DNA of 11,734 nt. Origin: Metaruminococcus_A sp964607135 (GTDB taxonomy: Bacteria > Bacillota > Clostridia > Oscillospirales > Ruminococcaceae). Below, one piece after another: positions 1 through 6,659 of this stretch. Under the pieces are notes generated by a model. The model saw nothing but the letters and a program-made list of their open reading frames with translations, was not told the DNA's origin and did not search any database. The number at the start of each line of letters is the position of its first letter. Within the stretch, counting starts at the first letter, position 1. The stretch covers positions 1 through 11,734 of the forward strand of contig CAZSIV010000053.1 in the NCBI GenBank assembly GCA_964607135.1, in the 5' to 3' direction. The position numbers and the translations under genes were made by a program.

Positions 1-113
1 TGGATCGCGTATTGACAGCGGAAGCATTCCGCCCTGCGGATCGCGTTTGTCCAGCCCGGTCACGGGCGCGGGGCACTCCGCCGAAATCTCCGATTTCGTT
101 AACGGGTGAGGTT

Positions 114-141
114 ATTATTTTGAGCGTCAGCGAAAAACAAT
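114..141 (+). other. Left copy of stem-loop with tandem GA mismatch
   Basis: Pairing seen: ATT (114-116) with AAT (139-141), an A/C mismatch (117/138), TTTT (118-121) with AAAA (134-137), GA (122-123) facing GA (132-133), GC (124-125) with GC (130-131), loop GTCA. The outer GAG (108-110) can pair with CTC (145-147) through two wobbles and one mismatch. Compared with the right copy at 11651-11679, pairs 120/135 and 121/134 change on both sides, while the GA/GA internal loop is unchanged. This suggests selection on structure, probably RNA. Confidence 0.65.
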
Positions 142-151
142 GTTCTCAGGT

Positions 152-184
152 ACCTGTTCGAAATCTTTGATTTCGCCAACAGGT
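152..184 (+). other. Left copy of 14-bp hairpin
   Basis: ACCTGTT (152-158) pairs with AACAGGT (178-184), and CGAAATC (159-165) pairs with GATTTCG (169-175). The loop is TTT and there is a two-base CC bulge at 176-177. The right copy has C-G where this copy has T-A at pair 155/181, which is a compensatory change. There is no T-tract after it (TGAGGTTATT follows), so it is not an ordinary intrinsic terminator. Confidence 0.7.
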
Positions 185-197
185 GAGGTTATTATAA

Positions 198-342
198 CAC
201 GTTTTTCAAAGAAAAAAAGGTCTTTATTTTAAAGTGTTGGTGTCTTTATTTGCCGCCCTGACGAATCCAGCTTTGAATCAGCTTCGTTTCTCTGGTATAA
301 TTGCACCAGAAAGCTTCGACTAAAATTAAAACCGGAGGGCTT
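198..342. other. AT-rich leader region before the radical SAM gene
   Basis: Between the end of the repeat array and the first gene the sequence is AT-rich with poly-A and poly-T runs. The only feature I can support is the promoter at 273-301. No small gene or RNA gene is visible. Confidence 0.5.
273..301 (+). promoter_or_regulatory. Sigma-A promoter of the radical SAM gene
   Basis: A perfect -10 box TATAAT (296-301) carries an extended TGG just upstream (293-295). A -35-like TTGAAT (273-278) lies 17 bp away. Transcription would begin near 308, giving a 5' leader of about 35 nt that contains the GGAGGG ribosome binding site. Confidence 0.75.
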
Positions 343-2031
343 ATGAAGCAGATTCTATTTGTGGGGATCAATGCAAAATACATCCATTCCAATCTGGCTG
401 TCCGCTGCCTGAAAGAATACGCAGAAACGCACGGGGTCGGATCGGCTGTTTCGGTTGCAGAATACACCATCAACCAGAGCGCGGATGAGATTCTTGAGGG
501 AATCGTTTCCTTTTCACCGGACGTGATCGGATTTTCCTGCTACATCTTCAACATCGAAATCGTTTTAAAGTTGGTTCAGAGTTTGAAAGCCGTCCTACCC
601 GGCTGCATCATCTTTTTGGGCGGGCCGGAAGCAGGGACAAATCAATTTTCGCTGATGGAACGGTATGAGGAAATCGATTTTGTCGTCAGAGGCGAAGGAG
701 AACAGCCGGTCGCCGCCCTGCTTCGCGCTCTGGAACAGGACAGCGGGAAATATGAAGGGATTCCGTCCCTCCTTTACCGGAACGGAAACCGTCTTTCTGA
801 AACGCCGCTTTCGGAGCCTTTGACCGACTCCGGGCTTCCGTATCATTATTCAAAGGAAGAAATCGAGGGGCTGGAGCACAAAATCATCTACTTTGAAAGC
901 TCCCGCGGGTGCCCTTTCCGCTGTTCCTACTGTTTGTCCTCTGCGGACAAGCACCTCCGCTTTTTCCCGCTCGATGAAGTCCTGGATCAGTTCAAGCTGT
1001 TCCTGGACTGCCGGGTTCACCAGGTAAAACTGATCGACCGAACCTTCAACTGCGACGCAGAGCGGGCCCTTTCCATCTGGCGGTTCCTCGATGCGCACGA
1101 CAACGGAGTCACCAACTTTCATTTTGAAATTGCAGCCGACCTGCTGACGCCGGATCAGTTTCAGCTTCTCAGCAGAGTCCGCCCCGGTTTGATCCAGCTC
1201 GAAATCGGCGTTCAGTCTACAAATCCGGAGACAATTCGGGCAGTCCACCGCAAAACGGATTGGGAAACGGCGAGAAAAAAGATTGCGGAAGTCATCCGAG
1301 GGCAAAATGTCCACGTCCATCTCGACCTGATCGCCGGACTTCCAGAAGAGGGGCTTTCTTCCTTTCAAAAATCCTTTGACGAGGTTTACTCCCTCCATCC
1401 GCATCAGCTTCAGCTCGGCTTTCTCAAACTGCTTTCCGGCTCCATCCTGGCAGACGAAGCGGAGCGCTATGGGATCATCTGCCGGAAATATCCGCCCTAT
1501 GAGGTGCTTAAAACCGACTGTCTTTCTTTTCAGGAGCTGACCTTTTTAAAACACATCGAAGCATTGGTCGACTTTTTTTACAACAGCGGCCGGTTCCGCG
1601 CCTGTCTTTCCCTTTTGGAGCCGTTTTTCGAGACTCCTTTTGGCCTTTATGAGAACTTGGAAAAATGCCTTGAGAAAAAAGGAATGACGACTCGTCAGCT
1701 TGGAAAATACGGGGGATATGAGCTCCTGCTTGAGCTTTGTGAAGCGCGTGATCCATCCCGGCTGCCAAGCCTGCGGCATGCTGCCAAATACGATATCTTT
1801 TCCCGGGAACGGGTGCAGGTGCTTCCGGATTTTCTAAAGCTTTCTATCACCAAACAAAACAGCAGGGAAATAAAAAACGTCCTCTCTTCCCTGTTCGACG
1901 GAGCGGATCCGAAAGAATATCAGGTCGAATATTTCCCCGGAAATCTTTTTCTTCCCGAGGGGTATATCTGTTTCCACTACGGGAAACGGGATTTATACGG
2001 AAATGCGGAAACGGTTTTCCTGCCGCTTTGA
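343..2031 (+). CDS. B12-binding domain/radical SAM protein, DUF4080 type
   Basis: A 562-residue cytoplasmic protein. Residues 1 to about 135 resemble a cobalamin-binding Rossmann domain, beginning MKQILFVGINAKYIHSNLA. I see no DxHxxG base-off motif. The radical SAM core starts at about 185 with C190-x3-C194-x2-C197 (GCPFRCSYC), which binds the [4Fe-4S] cluster and S-adenosylmethionine. EIGVQS and DLIAGLPEEG are later radical SAM core motifs. The C-terminal 180 or so residues fit DUF4080. Members of this family are common in Clostridia and, to my knowledge, have no assigned substrate, so I give no reaction. The start is ATG 343, with GGAGGG at 334-339; the in-frame TTG at 301 overlaps the -10 box and cannot be the start. 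The gene stands alone and has its own promoter. Confidence 0.9.
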   Translation: MKQILFVGINAKYIHSNLAVRCLKEYAETHGVGSAVSVAEYTINQSADEILEGIVSFSPDVIGFSCYIFNIEIVLKLVQSLKAVLPGCIIFLGGPEAGTNQFSLMERYEEIDFVVRGEGEQPVAALLRALEQDSGKYEGIPSLLYRNGNRLSETPLSEPLTDSGLPYHYSKEEIEGLEHKIIYFESSRGCPFRCSYCLSSADKHLRFFPLDEVLDQFKLFLDCRVHQVKLIDRTFNCDAERALSIWRFLDAHDNGVTNFHFEIAADLLTPDQFQLLSRVRPGLIQLEIGVQSTNPETIRAVHRKTDWETARKKIAEVIRGQNVHVHLDLIAGLPEEGLSSFQKSFDEVYSLHPHQLQLGFLKLLSGSILADEAERYGIICRKYPPYEVLKTDCLSFQELTFLKHIEALVDFFYNSGRFRACLSLLEPFFETPFGLYENLEKCLEKKGMTTRQLGKYGGYELLLELCEARDPSRLPSLRHAAKYDIFSRERVQVLPDFLKLSITKQNSREIKNVLSSLFDGADPKEYQVEYFPGNLFLPEGYICFHYGKRDLYGNAETVFLPL

Positions 2032-2137
2032 AAATCGATTTATCAGGATAGCTTTTGTATTTTCATCGAATTGGAGAAATTCGGATCCCTTCCGCCGAAA
2101 AAGAGGGGATTCCCCTGCTGACAGCCGCAAAGTCGTC
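2032..2137. other. Intergenic region after the radical SAM gene
   Basis: It contains the palindrome AAATCGATTT (2032-2041) directly after the stop codon and GGGG-ATT-CCCC (2104-2114). Neither is followed by a T-tract, so no clear terminator separates this gene from the next one. Confidence 0.4.
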
Positions 2138-2166
2138 TTGCTTAAACAACAAAATAATGGTATGAT
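2138..2166 (+). promoter_or_regulatory. Sigma-A promoter of the G1P dehydrogenase-HAD fusion gene
   Basis: TATGAT (2161-2166) with extended TGG (2158-2160) forms the -10 element. A weak TTGCTT (2138-2143) lies exactly 17 bp upstream. The predicted transcript start is near 2173, about 35 nt before the start codon. Confidence 0.6.
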
Positions 2167-2207
2167 TCTAGCTGGAACTTCATCATTCATTTTAGGAGGA
2201 ATTTCAT

Positions 2208-4385
2208 ATGGGGATAACCTACCAGGAGCTAAGTGATTTTCCGGGAGCCGTATTTCCGTGCAGCTGCGGAAAGCAGCACAGCATCGACATCGGCCAGATC
2301 GTCATCGAAAGCGGCGCTGTAAACCGGGTTGCCGAAGTGATCGAGCCTTATCGGGCGGAAAAGATTTTTTTGATTGCGGACAACAATACATACGAGATTG
2401 CCGGGCGGACGGTCGAAGAGCAGCTTCGCGGGAAGAATTACACCGTTGTGACCCACATCTTTGAGACAAAGGGGCAGCTGGTTCCAGACGAAAAGGCGCT
2501 GGCCGACCTCGTTTTGGATATCCCTGCCGATACAGGGCTCGTCATCGCCGTGGGCTCGGGCACGATCAACGACCTTTCCCGATACATGGCCTTTAAGCTC
2601 AACATCCCCTATGTAATTGTTGCAACGGCACCGTCGATGGACGGTTTCGTTTCAACTGTCTCCCCGCTGATCGTCAACGACCTCAAGGTGACTTACAATG
2701 CGGCCGGGCCGCGGGCGGTCATCGCCGACTTGGACATCCTTTGTGAAGCGCCGGAGGCCATGATCTACGCCGGGCTGGGCGATGTTCTCGGAAAATACAC
2801 CTCCCTGTGCGACTGGCAGCTTTCTAAGATCATCAACGACGAATTTTACTGCGCCGAGATCGTCAGCCTGATGAAAAACGCAGTGGAGAAATGCACTTCG
2901 GACATCGACGGGCTCAAAGAGCGGAAGCCCTCTGCCGTCAAAAGCCTGATGGAAGGGCTCGTCCTGAGCGGGATTGCGATGAGCTTTGCAGAGAATTCCC
3001 GCCCGGCCTCCGGGGCGGAGCACCATCTCGCTCATTTCTGGGAAATGACCTTCCTTTTCGCCGGGAAAGAGGCGATTCTCCACGGCACCAAGGTCGGAAT
3101 CACGACCGTTGCGATTCTCAAGCTGTACGAGCTTGTAAAACAGCTCCGGCCGAACCGTGAAAAAGCGCTGCGCTTCGTCTCGAACTTTGACAATGCCGCC
3201 TTTGAAGAGCAGCTTAAGAGCGTTTATCACACAGCAGCGCCCGACATTCTGAAAACCAACGCCAAGGAGGACCGCACATCCCCCCTCCTCCATCAAAAAC
3301 GGCTGGAAGCAATTTTAGCACACTGGGATGAAATCATAGCGACGATCGACGAGCTCCTGCCGAATGCCGCTTTTGCCGAAGACATCCTTAAAAAGCTCGG
3401 TGCCCCTTACCGCCCGGTACAGGTCGGCGTCGGCCGGGAAACCGTCCTGAACAGCCTCCTTTACGCCAAAGAGCTGAGAACCCGCTATACCGTTCTCCAG
3501 ATGCTCTGGGATCTAGGGGAGCTCTCCGGCTGTGCGGAGCAGGTCACGGAATACATGACGGCGAATGAGACGGAAAATCTGTGCACCGACCCTGCGGTCA
3601 TCCGTGAAAAGCTCGCGGATATCAAGTGTTTCATCCTGGACATGGACGGCACTTTTTATTTGAGCGACAGGCTTTTGGACGGCTCGATCGATTTCATCAA
3701 CACCGTAAAGAAAAAAGGGAAAGAATACCATTTTTACACCAACAACTCCTCCAAAAACGCGGCGCTTTATGAGGAGAAGCTCCGGAATATGGGCTGCCCT
3801 TCCCACGTCGGAAAGGTTTTGATTTCGAACGAGGTCATGATCGAGCACCTGAAAAAGAACACCTCTTTCCAGCGCTTTTTCGTTCTGGGAACCGAATACT
3901 TGAAAGAGGACTTTATCAAGGCCGGTTTCCTTCTCGACGATCAAAACCCGGACGCCGTCATCGTGGGCTTCGACACCACCCTGTCTTATGACAGGCTGAC
4001 AGCCGCCTGCAACCTGATCAAAAACGGAACGCCCGCTTATGGGGTCAACACGGATTACGTCTGCCCGTTGGACCAGGGCGGATTCCTGCCCGACTGCGGT
4101 TCCATATCACAGCTGATTTACGCGGCTACCGGCGTGAAATTGGAGTTTTTCGGAAAGCCTTCCCGCCACACGCTCGATTATATTTTAGAAAAAACGGGAT
4201 ATCAGGAAAAAGAAATTGCATTTGTGGGAGACCGTCTCTATACCGACATTGCCATCAGTTCAGGGAGCGATTCACTTTCTATCCTGGTATTGTCTGGGGA
4301 AACCACACCGGAAATGTTGTTAAACGCCTGCGAAAAACCAGATCTCGTCTGTTCCGATCTTGCGGCGCTGATCCCTTTGCTCTAA
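2208..4385 (+). CDS. sn-glycerol-1-phosphate dehydrogenase fused to HAD-IIA phosphatase
   Basis: A 725-residue fusion. Residues 1 to about 400 are an iron-containing-alcohol-dehydrogenase-like domain of the AraM/EgsA type. NAD(P)-binding motifs are GSGTIND (116-122) and APSMDGF (141-147). The metal ligands are present: D192 in GLGDVLGK, H272/H276 in GAEHHLAH, and H292 in LHGTKVG. This family reduces dihydroxyacetone phosphate to sn-glycerol 1-phosphate. Residues from about 470 to 725 are a complete HAD-IIA (NagD-like) hydrolase: DMDGT (nucleophile D478, acid/base D480), TNNSS (511-515), K650 in FFGKPS, and GDRLYTD (674-680). Both halves keep their catalytic residues. By inference the second domain dephosphorylates the product of the first. 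The ATG at 2208 follows AGGAGGA (2194-2200). The true substrate is unproven; a related polyol phosphate is possible. Confidence 0.88.
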   Translation: MGITYQELSDFPGAVFPCSCGKQHSIDIGQIVIESGAVNRVAEVIEPYRAEKIFLIADNNTYEIAGRTVEEQLRGKNYTVVTHIFETKGQLVPDEKALADLVLDIPADTGLVIAVGSGTINDLSRYMAFKLNIPYVIVATAPSMDGFVSTVSPLIVNDLKVTYNAAGPRAVIADLDILCEAPEAMIYAGLGDVLGKYTSLCDWQLSKIINDEFYCAEIVSLMKNAVEKCTSDIDGLKERKPSAVKSLMEGLVLSGIAMSFAENSRPASGAEHHLAHFWEMTFLFAGKEAILHGTKVGITTVAILKLYELVKQLRPNREKALRFVSNFDNAAFEEQLKSVYHTAAPDILKTNAKEDRTSPLLHQKRLEAILAHWDEIIATIDELLPNAAFAEDILKKLGAPYRPVQVGVGRETVLNSLLYAKELRTRYTVLQMLWDLGELSGCAEQVTEYMTANETENLCTDPAVIREKLADIKCFILDMDGTFYLSDRLLDGSIDFINTVKKKGKEYHFYTNNSSKNAALYEEKLRNMGCPSHVGKVLISNEVMIEHLKKNTSFQRFFVLGTEYLKEDFIKAGFLLDDQNPDAVIVGFDTTLSYDRLTAACNLIKNGTPAYGVNTDYVCPLDQGGFLPDCGSISQLIYAATGVKLEFFGKPSRHTLDYILEKTGYQEKEIAFVGDRLYTDIAISSGSDSLSILVLSGETTPEMLLNACEKPDLVCSDLAALIPLL

Positions 4386-4393
4386 TGCTTCGG

Positions 4394-4409
4394 CGCTGGT
4401 TTATCAGCG
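4394..4409 (+). terminator. Weak hairpin after the fusion gene
   Basis: CGCTG (4394-4398) and CAGCG (4405-4409) form a 5-bp stem just after the stop codon. There is no clear T-tract, so termination here is doubtful and readthrough into the next operon is possible. Confidence 0.2.
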
Positions 4410-4423
4410 GTTACCTATCTTCC

Positions 4424-4452
4424 TTTACAAGCTTTTGAAAAGGTGTTACTAT
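4424..4452 (+). promoter_or_regulatory. Promoter of the HHH-pyrB-flavoprotein operon
   Basis: The -35 box TTTACA (4424-4429, five of six matches) is 17 bp from TACTAT (4447-4452), which is preceded by the extended TGT. A rival reading, TTGAAA (4435-4440) with TATAGT (4456-4461), has a spacer of only 15 bp and is less likely. Confidence 0.55.
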
Positions 4453-4462
4453 TCCTATAGTA
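4447..4462. promoter_or_regulatory. Palindrome overlapping the -10 box, possible operator
   Basis: TACTAT-TCCT-ATAGTA is a perfect 6-bp inverted repeat covering the proposed -10 box and the likely transcript start. A repressor bound here would block the operon, or the RNA could begin with a small hairpin. No regulator is identified. Confidence 0.35.
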
Positions 4463-4500
4463 GTGAGCTTAAAAGCTTAGTTTTGGAAGGAAGATGTCTC

Positions 4501-4995
4501 TTGAAGGCTGTCAAAGTAATTTTGATTGGACTGCTGTTCGCCGTCGTCTTGTTTCTTTCGGTATATGCGCTGTTTCCAGAGGAAACGGCCGAACCTGTCA
4601 TCGGTTATATTACCCCCTCTTCTTCTGCGGTTTCAAGTGATGACGGCTCAAGCGAAGCGCGCGATTCTTCCGCCGGCAGCTCTTCTAGAACCGGCGCCTC
4701 TACAGGTACCTCCAGGCCGCCGAAAAATTCTTCCTCTTCTTCAGAAAAATCCTCTTCGGAAAGCTCTTCTTTGGAGAGTTCTTCCGAATCGGAAATCGTG
4801 CTATGGCTCAACATCAACACTGCGACCCAGGAAGAATTTCAGCTTTTAGACGGAATCACGGAAGAACTTGCACGTCGGATCGTTACATTTCGCGATATGG
4901 CCGGCGGATTCACTTCGATTGAGGATTTGAAAAAGGTTCCCCACCTCAGCAGCGGTATTTTTGATCAAATCAAAGACAACGTTTATTGTGAATGA
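4501..4995 (+). CDS. Membrane-anchored helix-hairpin-helix protein, ComEA-like
   Basis: A 164-residue protein in three parts. A hydrophobic N-terminal segment (about residues 4-24, VKVILIGLLFAVVLFLSVYA) is a membrane anchor or signal peptide. A Ser-rich low-complexity linker occupies about 39-98. The C-terminal helix-hairpin-helix pair (about 102-164, starting LNINTATQEEFQLLDGI) is the non-specific DNA-binding fold of ComEA, the competence DNA receptor. It lacks the SLBB domain of B. subtilis ComEA, so the specific role is uncertain. I place the start at TTG 4501 because AGGAAG (4488-4493) lies 7 nt upstream and the hydrophobic segment then begins at once. The in-frame TTG at 4435 lies within the promoter. 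Its stop codon overlaps the ribosome binding site of pyrB. Confidence 0.8.
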   Translation: MKAVKVILIGLLFAVVLFLSVYALFPEETAEPVIGYITPSSSAVSSDDGSSEARDSSAGSSSRTGASTGTSRPPKNSSSSSEKSSSESSSLESSSESEIVLWLNINTATQEEFQLLDGITEELARRIVTFRDMAGGFTSIEDLKKVPHLSSGIFDQIKDNVYCE

Positions 4996-4999
4996 AGGA
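4994..4999 (+). promoter_or_regulatory. pyrB ribosome binding site overlapping the upstream stop
   Basis: GAAGGA overlaps the TGA stop (4993-4995) of the HHH gene and lies 9 nt before GTG 5009. This decides the pyrB start and suggests translational coupling. Confidence 0.65.
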
Positions 5000-5008
5000 T
5001 GTGCAACT

Positions 5009-6073
5009 GTGAATTATAAGCATCTGATCGACTTAAACGACTTTTCTCAAAGTGAATGGGCTTCTATCATCCAGCTCGCCCTTAAAATTGCGGACAACCC
5101 CGGGGAATACTACGGGAGCTGCCACGGAAAAATCATGGCCACTCTCTTCTATGAGCCCTCTACCCGAACCCAGATGTCCTTCCAGACCGCCATGCTCAAA
5201 CTCGGCGGCCGGATCATCGGCTTCGACAATCCCCAAAATTCCTCTGTCGCAAAGGGGGAGTCCCTGAAGGACACGATCGTCGTCGTCAGCGGTTACGCCG
5301 ATATCATTGCCATGCGGCATCCGATGGAGGGCTCCGCCAAGGCTGCTTCCCTTTATTCGAACTGCCCGGTGATCAACGCCGGGGACGGCGGGCATCTCCA
5401 CCCGACCCAGACTTTGACCGACCTCGTCACCCTGTCGCGCGAAAAGGGACGGCTCAGTCACCTGACGGTCGGGCTCTGCGGGGATTTGAAAAACGGGCGC
5501 ACCGTACACTCTTTGATCAAAGCGCTCTCACAATATGAAGGGAACTCGTTCGTGTTGATTTCTACCAAAGAGCTGACTATCCCGCCATATGTGAAAGAAT
5601 TGTTAGTACAAAACCATATCCCCTTTACGGAAGTTCTCTCCCTGGAGGATACCATCCCCGAATTAGACGTCCTGTATATGACCCGGATTCAGCGGGAACG
5701 CTTTGCCAGCGAAGAAGAATACCAGCAGCAAAAGGATATCTACGTGCTCGACCCGGAAAAGCTGTCAAAAGCCAAACAGGACCTTAAGATTCTCCATCCC
5801 CTGCCCCGGGTGGACGAAATCGATTATCGAGTGGACGACGACACCCGTGCGATCTATTTTAAGCAGACCCTTTACGGCGTCTATGCGCGGATGGCATTGA
5901 TTATGAGCATGCTCGGCGGCTTTGATCCGGCTCCTCCGCTGAAAGGAACCCCGCTGGAGCAAAAGTGCAGCAATCCGCGGTGTATTACTTCAATCGAGGC
6001 TTATCTGCCCCCTTCCTACAAAGAGCACGAAGGAGCGCTTTTTTGTGAATACTGCGAACAGCGGCAAGGTTAA
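5009..6073 (+). CDS. pyrB: Aspartate carbamoyltransferase with PyrI-like zinc tail
   Basis: A 354-residue enzyme, about 45 longer than the usual catalytic chain. It joins carbamoyl phosphate and aspartate to make carbamoyl aspartate in pyrimidine synthesis. Active-site motifs are all present: STRT (51-54), the AKGESLKDT loop (81-89), HPTQT (131-135), GDLKNGRTVHSL (158-169), RIQRERF (226-232) and HPLPR (263-267). After the normal end, residues 315-354 add a four-cysteine tail: C320-x4-C325 (CSNPRC) and C346-x2-C349 (CEYC). This matches the zinc domain of the regulatory chain PyrI, but the N-terminal nucleotide-binding domain of PyrI is absent and there is no pyrI nearby. The start is GTG 5009, giving MNYKHLIDLNDFS; the TTG at 4961 lies inside the upstream gene. 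The 3' end overlaps the next gene by 29 nt. Confidence 0.95.
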   Translation: MNYKHLIDLNDFSQSEWASIIQLALKIADNPGEYYGSCHGKIMATLFYEPSTRTQMSFQTAMLKLGGRIIGFDNPQNSSVAKGESLKDTIVVVSGYADIIAMRHPMEGSAKAASLYSNCPVINAGDGGHLHPTQTLTDLVTLSREKGRLSHLTVGLCGDLKNGRTVHSLIKALSQYEGNSFVLISTKELTIPPYVKELLVQNHIPFTEVLSLEDTIPELDVLYMTRIQRERFASEEEYQQQKDIYVLDPEKLSKAKQDLKILHPLPRVDEIDYRVDDDTRAIYFKQTLYGVYARMALIMSMLGGFDPAPPLKGTPLEQKCSNPRCITSIEAYLPPSYKEHEGALFCEYCEQRQG

Positions 6074-6617
6074 AAAAACAGCGATCCTTTTCGGCTCGCC
6101 GAACAATCAGGGAAATACAGCGAAACTGCTGGATGAATTTTTGCGCCATTGCCCTGAAAACGGGCAGGCATCCCTTCTCTGCGCATACGATCTGAAAATT
6201 CTGCCCTGCATCGGATGCGATCGCTGCAGGATGGCAGGCCGCTGTGTCCACCATGGGAAGGACGATTTTGAAAAGATCGGGCAGATGATCGAAGAAAGCG
6301 ACCTGTTTATCATTGCATCTCCCATTTATTTTCTGAATCTCCCCGCTCCGCTCAAGCAGATTTTCGACCGCTTTCAGTCTTATTTTTACCAGCGTCCCTT
6401 CGCAAACCGCCCGGTTAGAAAGGCTGTTTTGCTGACTACGAGCGGTTCTGGTGACAGCGCCGGCCCCGAGCAGACGGCCCTGACTGTCAAATATGCTCTG
6501 GATGCCGTCAACGTCTCCTTAGTCGAGACGGTCGCGGTCAAAAATACCGACCGCCATCTGGAAATCGACCCGGAGCTCTGCAAAAAGGCGGCGCAAAAGT
6601 TGTTTTGTTCAAACTGA
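6045..6617 (+). CDS. Iron-sulfur flavoprotein-type NAD(P)H-dependent reductase
   Basis: A 190-residue flavodoxin-fold protein. The FMN phosphate loop is GSPNNQGNT (about 17-25). C55-x2-C58-x2-C61-x5-C67 (CIGCDRCRMAGRC) matches the compact cysteine motif of iron-sulfur flavoproteins (C-x2-C-x2-C-x4-7-C), so a [4Fe-4S] cluster next to FMN is likely. SPIYFLNLPAPLKQIFDR is the second conserved flavin-side motif of the family. Its role is electron transfer or reduction of an unknown acceptor. The start is GTG 6045 with AAGGAG at 6030-6035; both lie inside the end of pyrB, giving a 29-nt overlap and probable co-translation. It could supply reducing power to pyrimidine synthesis, but that is speculation from position only. 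Confidence 0.85.
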   Translation: MNTANSGKVKKTAILFGSPNNQGNTAKLLDEFLRHCPENGQASLLCAYDLKILPCIGCDRCRMAGRCVHHGKDDFEKIGQMIEESDLFIIASPIYFLNLPAPLKQIFDRFQSYFYQRPFANRPVRKAVLLTTSGSGDSAGPEQTALTVKYALDAVNVSLVETVAVKNTDRHLEIDPELCKKAAQKLFCSN

Positions 6618-6659
6618 TCCCCTTTTTTCCCAACGTGACCAGAACCGGGCTATTGCCTA

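Larger units (their letters stand above)
1..197 (+). repeat. Left palindromic intergenic repeat array
   Basis: This stretch is built from small inverted repeats in series. They are GCGGAA-GCA-TTCCGC (18-32), GCCCG-GTCA-CGGGC (54-67), GCGG/CCGC (68-81), CGAAATC-TCC-GATTTCG (82-98), a long stem with a tandem GA mismatch (114-141), and a 14-bp stem (152-184). The part from about 80 to 195 aligns in the same orientation with 11617-11734, with about 14 differences in some 117 columns by hand count. Positions 1-80 align more loosely with 11535-11616. The array probably continues left of the window. I do not recognise it as a named repeat family. No open reading frame or transposase accompanies it. 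Confidence 0.85.

Noticed and set aside
152..184. Long hairpin of the repeat as an ordinary Rho-independent terminator
   Set aside because: The stem is followed by GAGGTTATTATT on one strand and preceded by mixed sequence on the other, not by a T-run on either; the conserved bulge and linked GA stem point elsewhere.
1..197. CRISPR array
   Set aside because: The repeats are not evenly spaced, the 'spacers' are themselves repeated, and no cas gene is present.
301..342. TTG start at 301 for the radical SAM gene
   Set aside because: It overlaps the TATAAT box; the ATG at 343 has GGAGGG at the right distance and begins the conserved domain.
2104..2114. GGGG-ATT-CCCC as a terminator of the radical SAM gene
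   Set aside because: The stem is only 4 bp, with no T-tract, more than 70 nt after the stop codon.
2652..3296. Minus-strand open frame of 214 codons
   Set aside because: It is antisense to the dehydrogenase domain of the fusion gene, whose sense strand carries the metal and NAD(P) motifs.
4435..4500. TTG start at 4435 for the HHH gene
   Set aside because: It lies within the promoter region and has no ribosome binding site; TTG 4501 has one and starts directly before the membrane segment.
4961..5008. TTG start at 4961 for pyrB
   Set aside because: It would add 16 residues encoded inside the HHH gene; GTG 5009 has GAAGGA 9 nt upstream and matches the family N-terminus.
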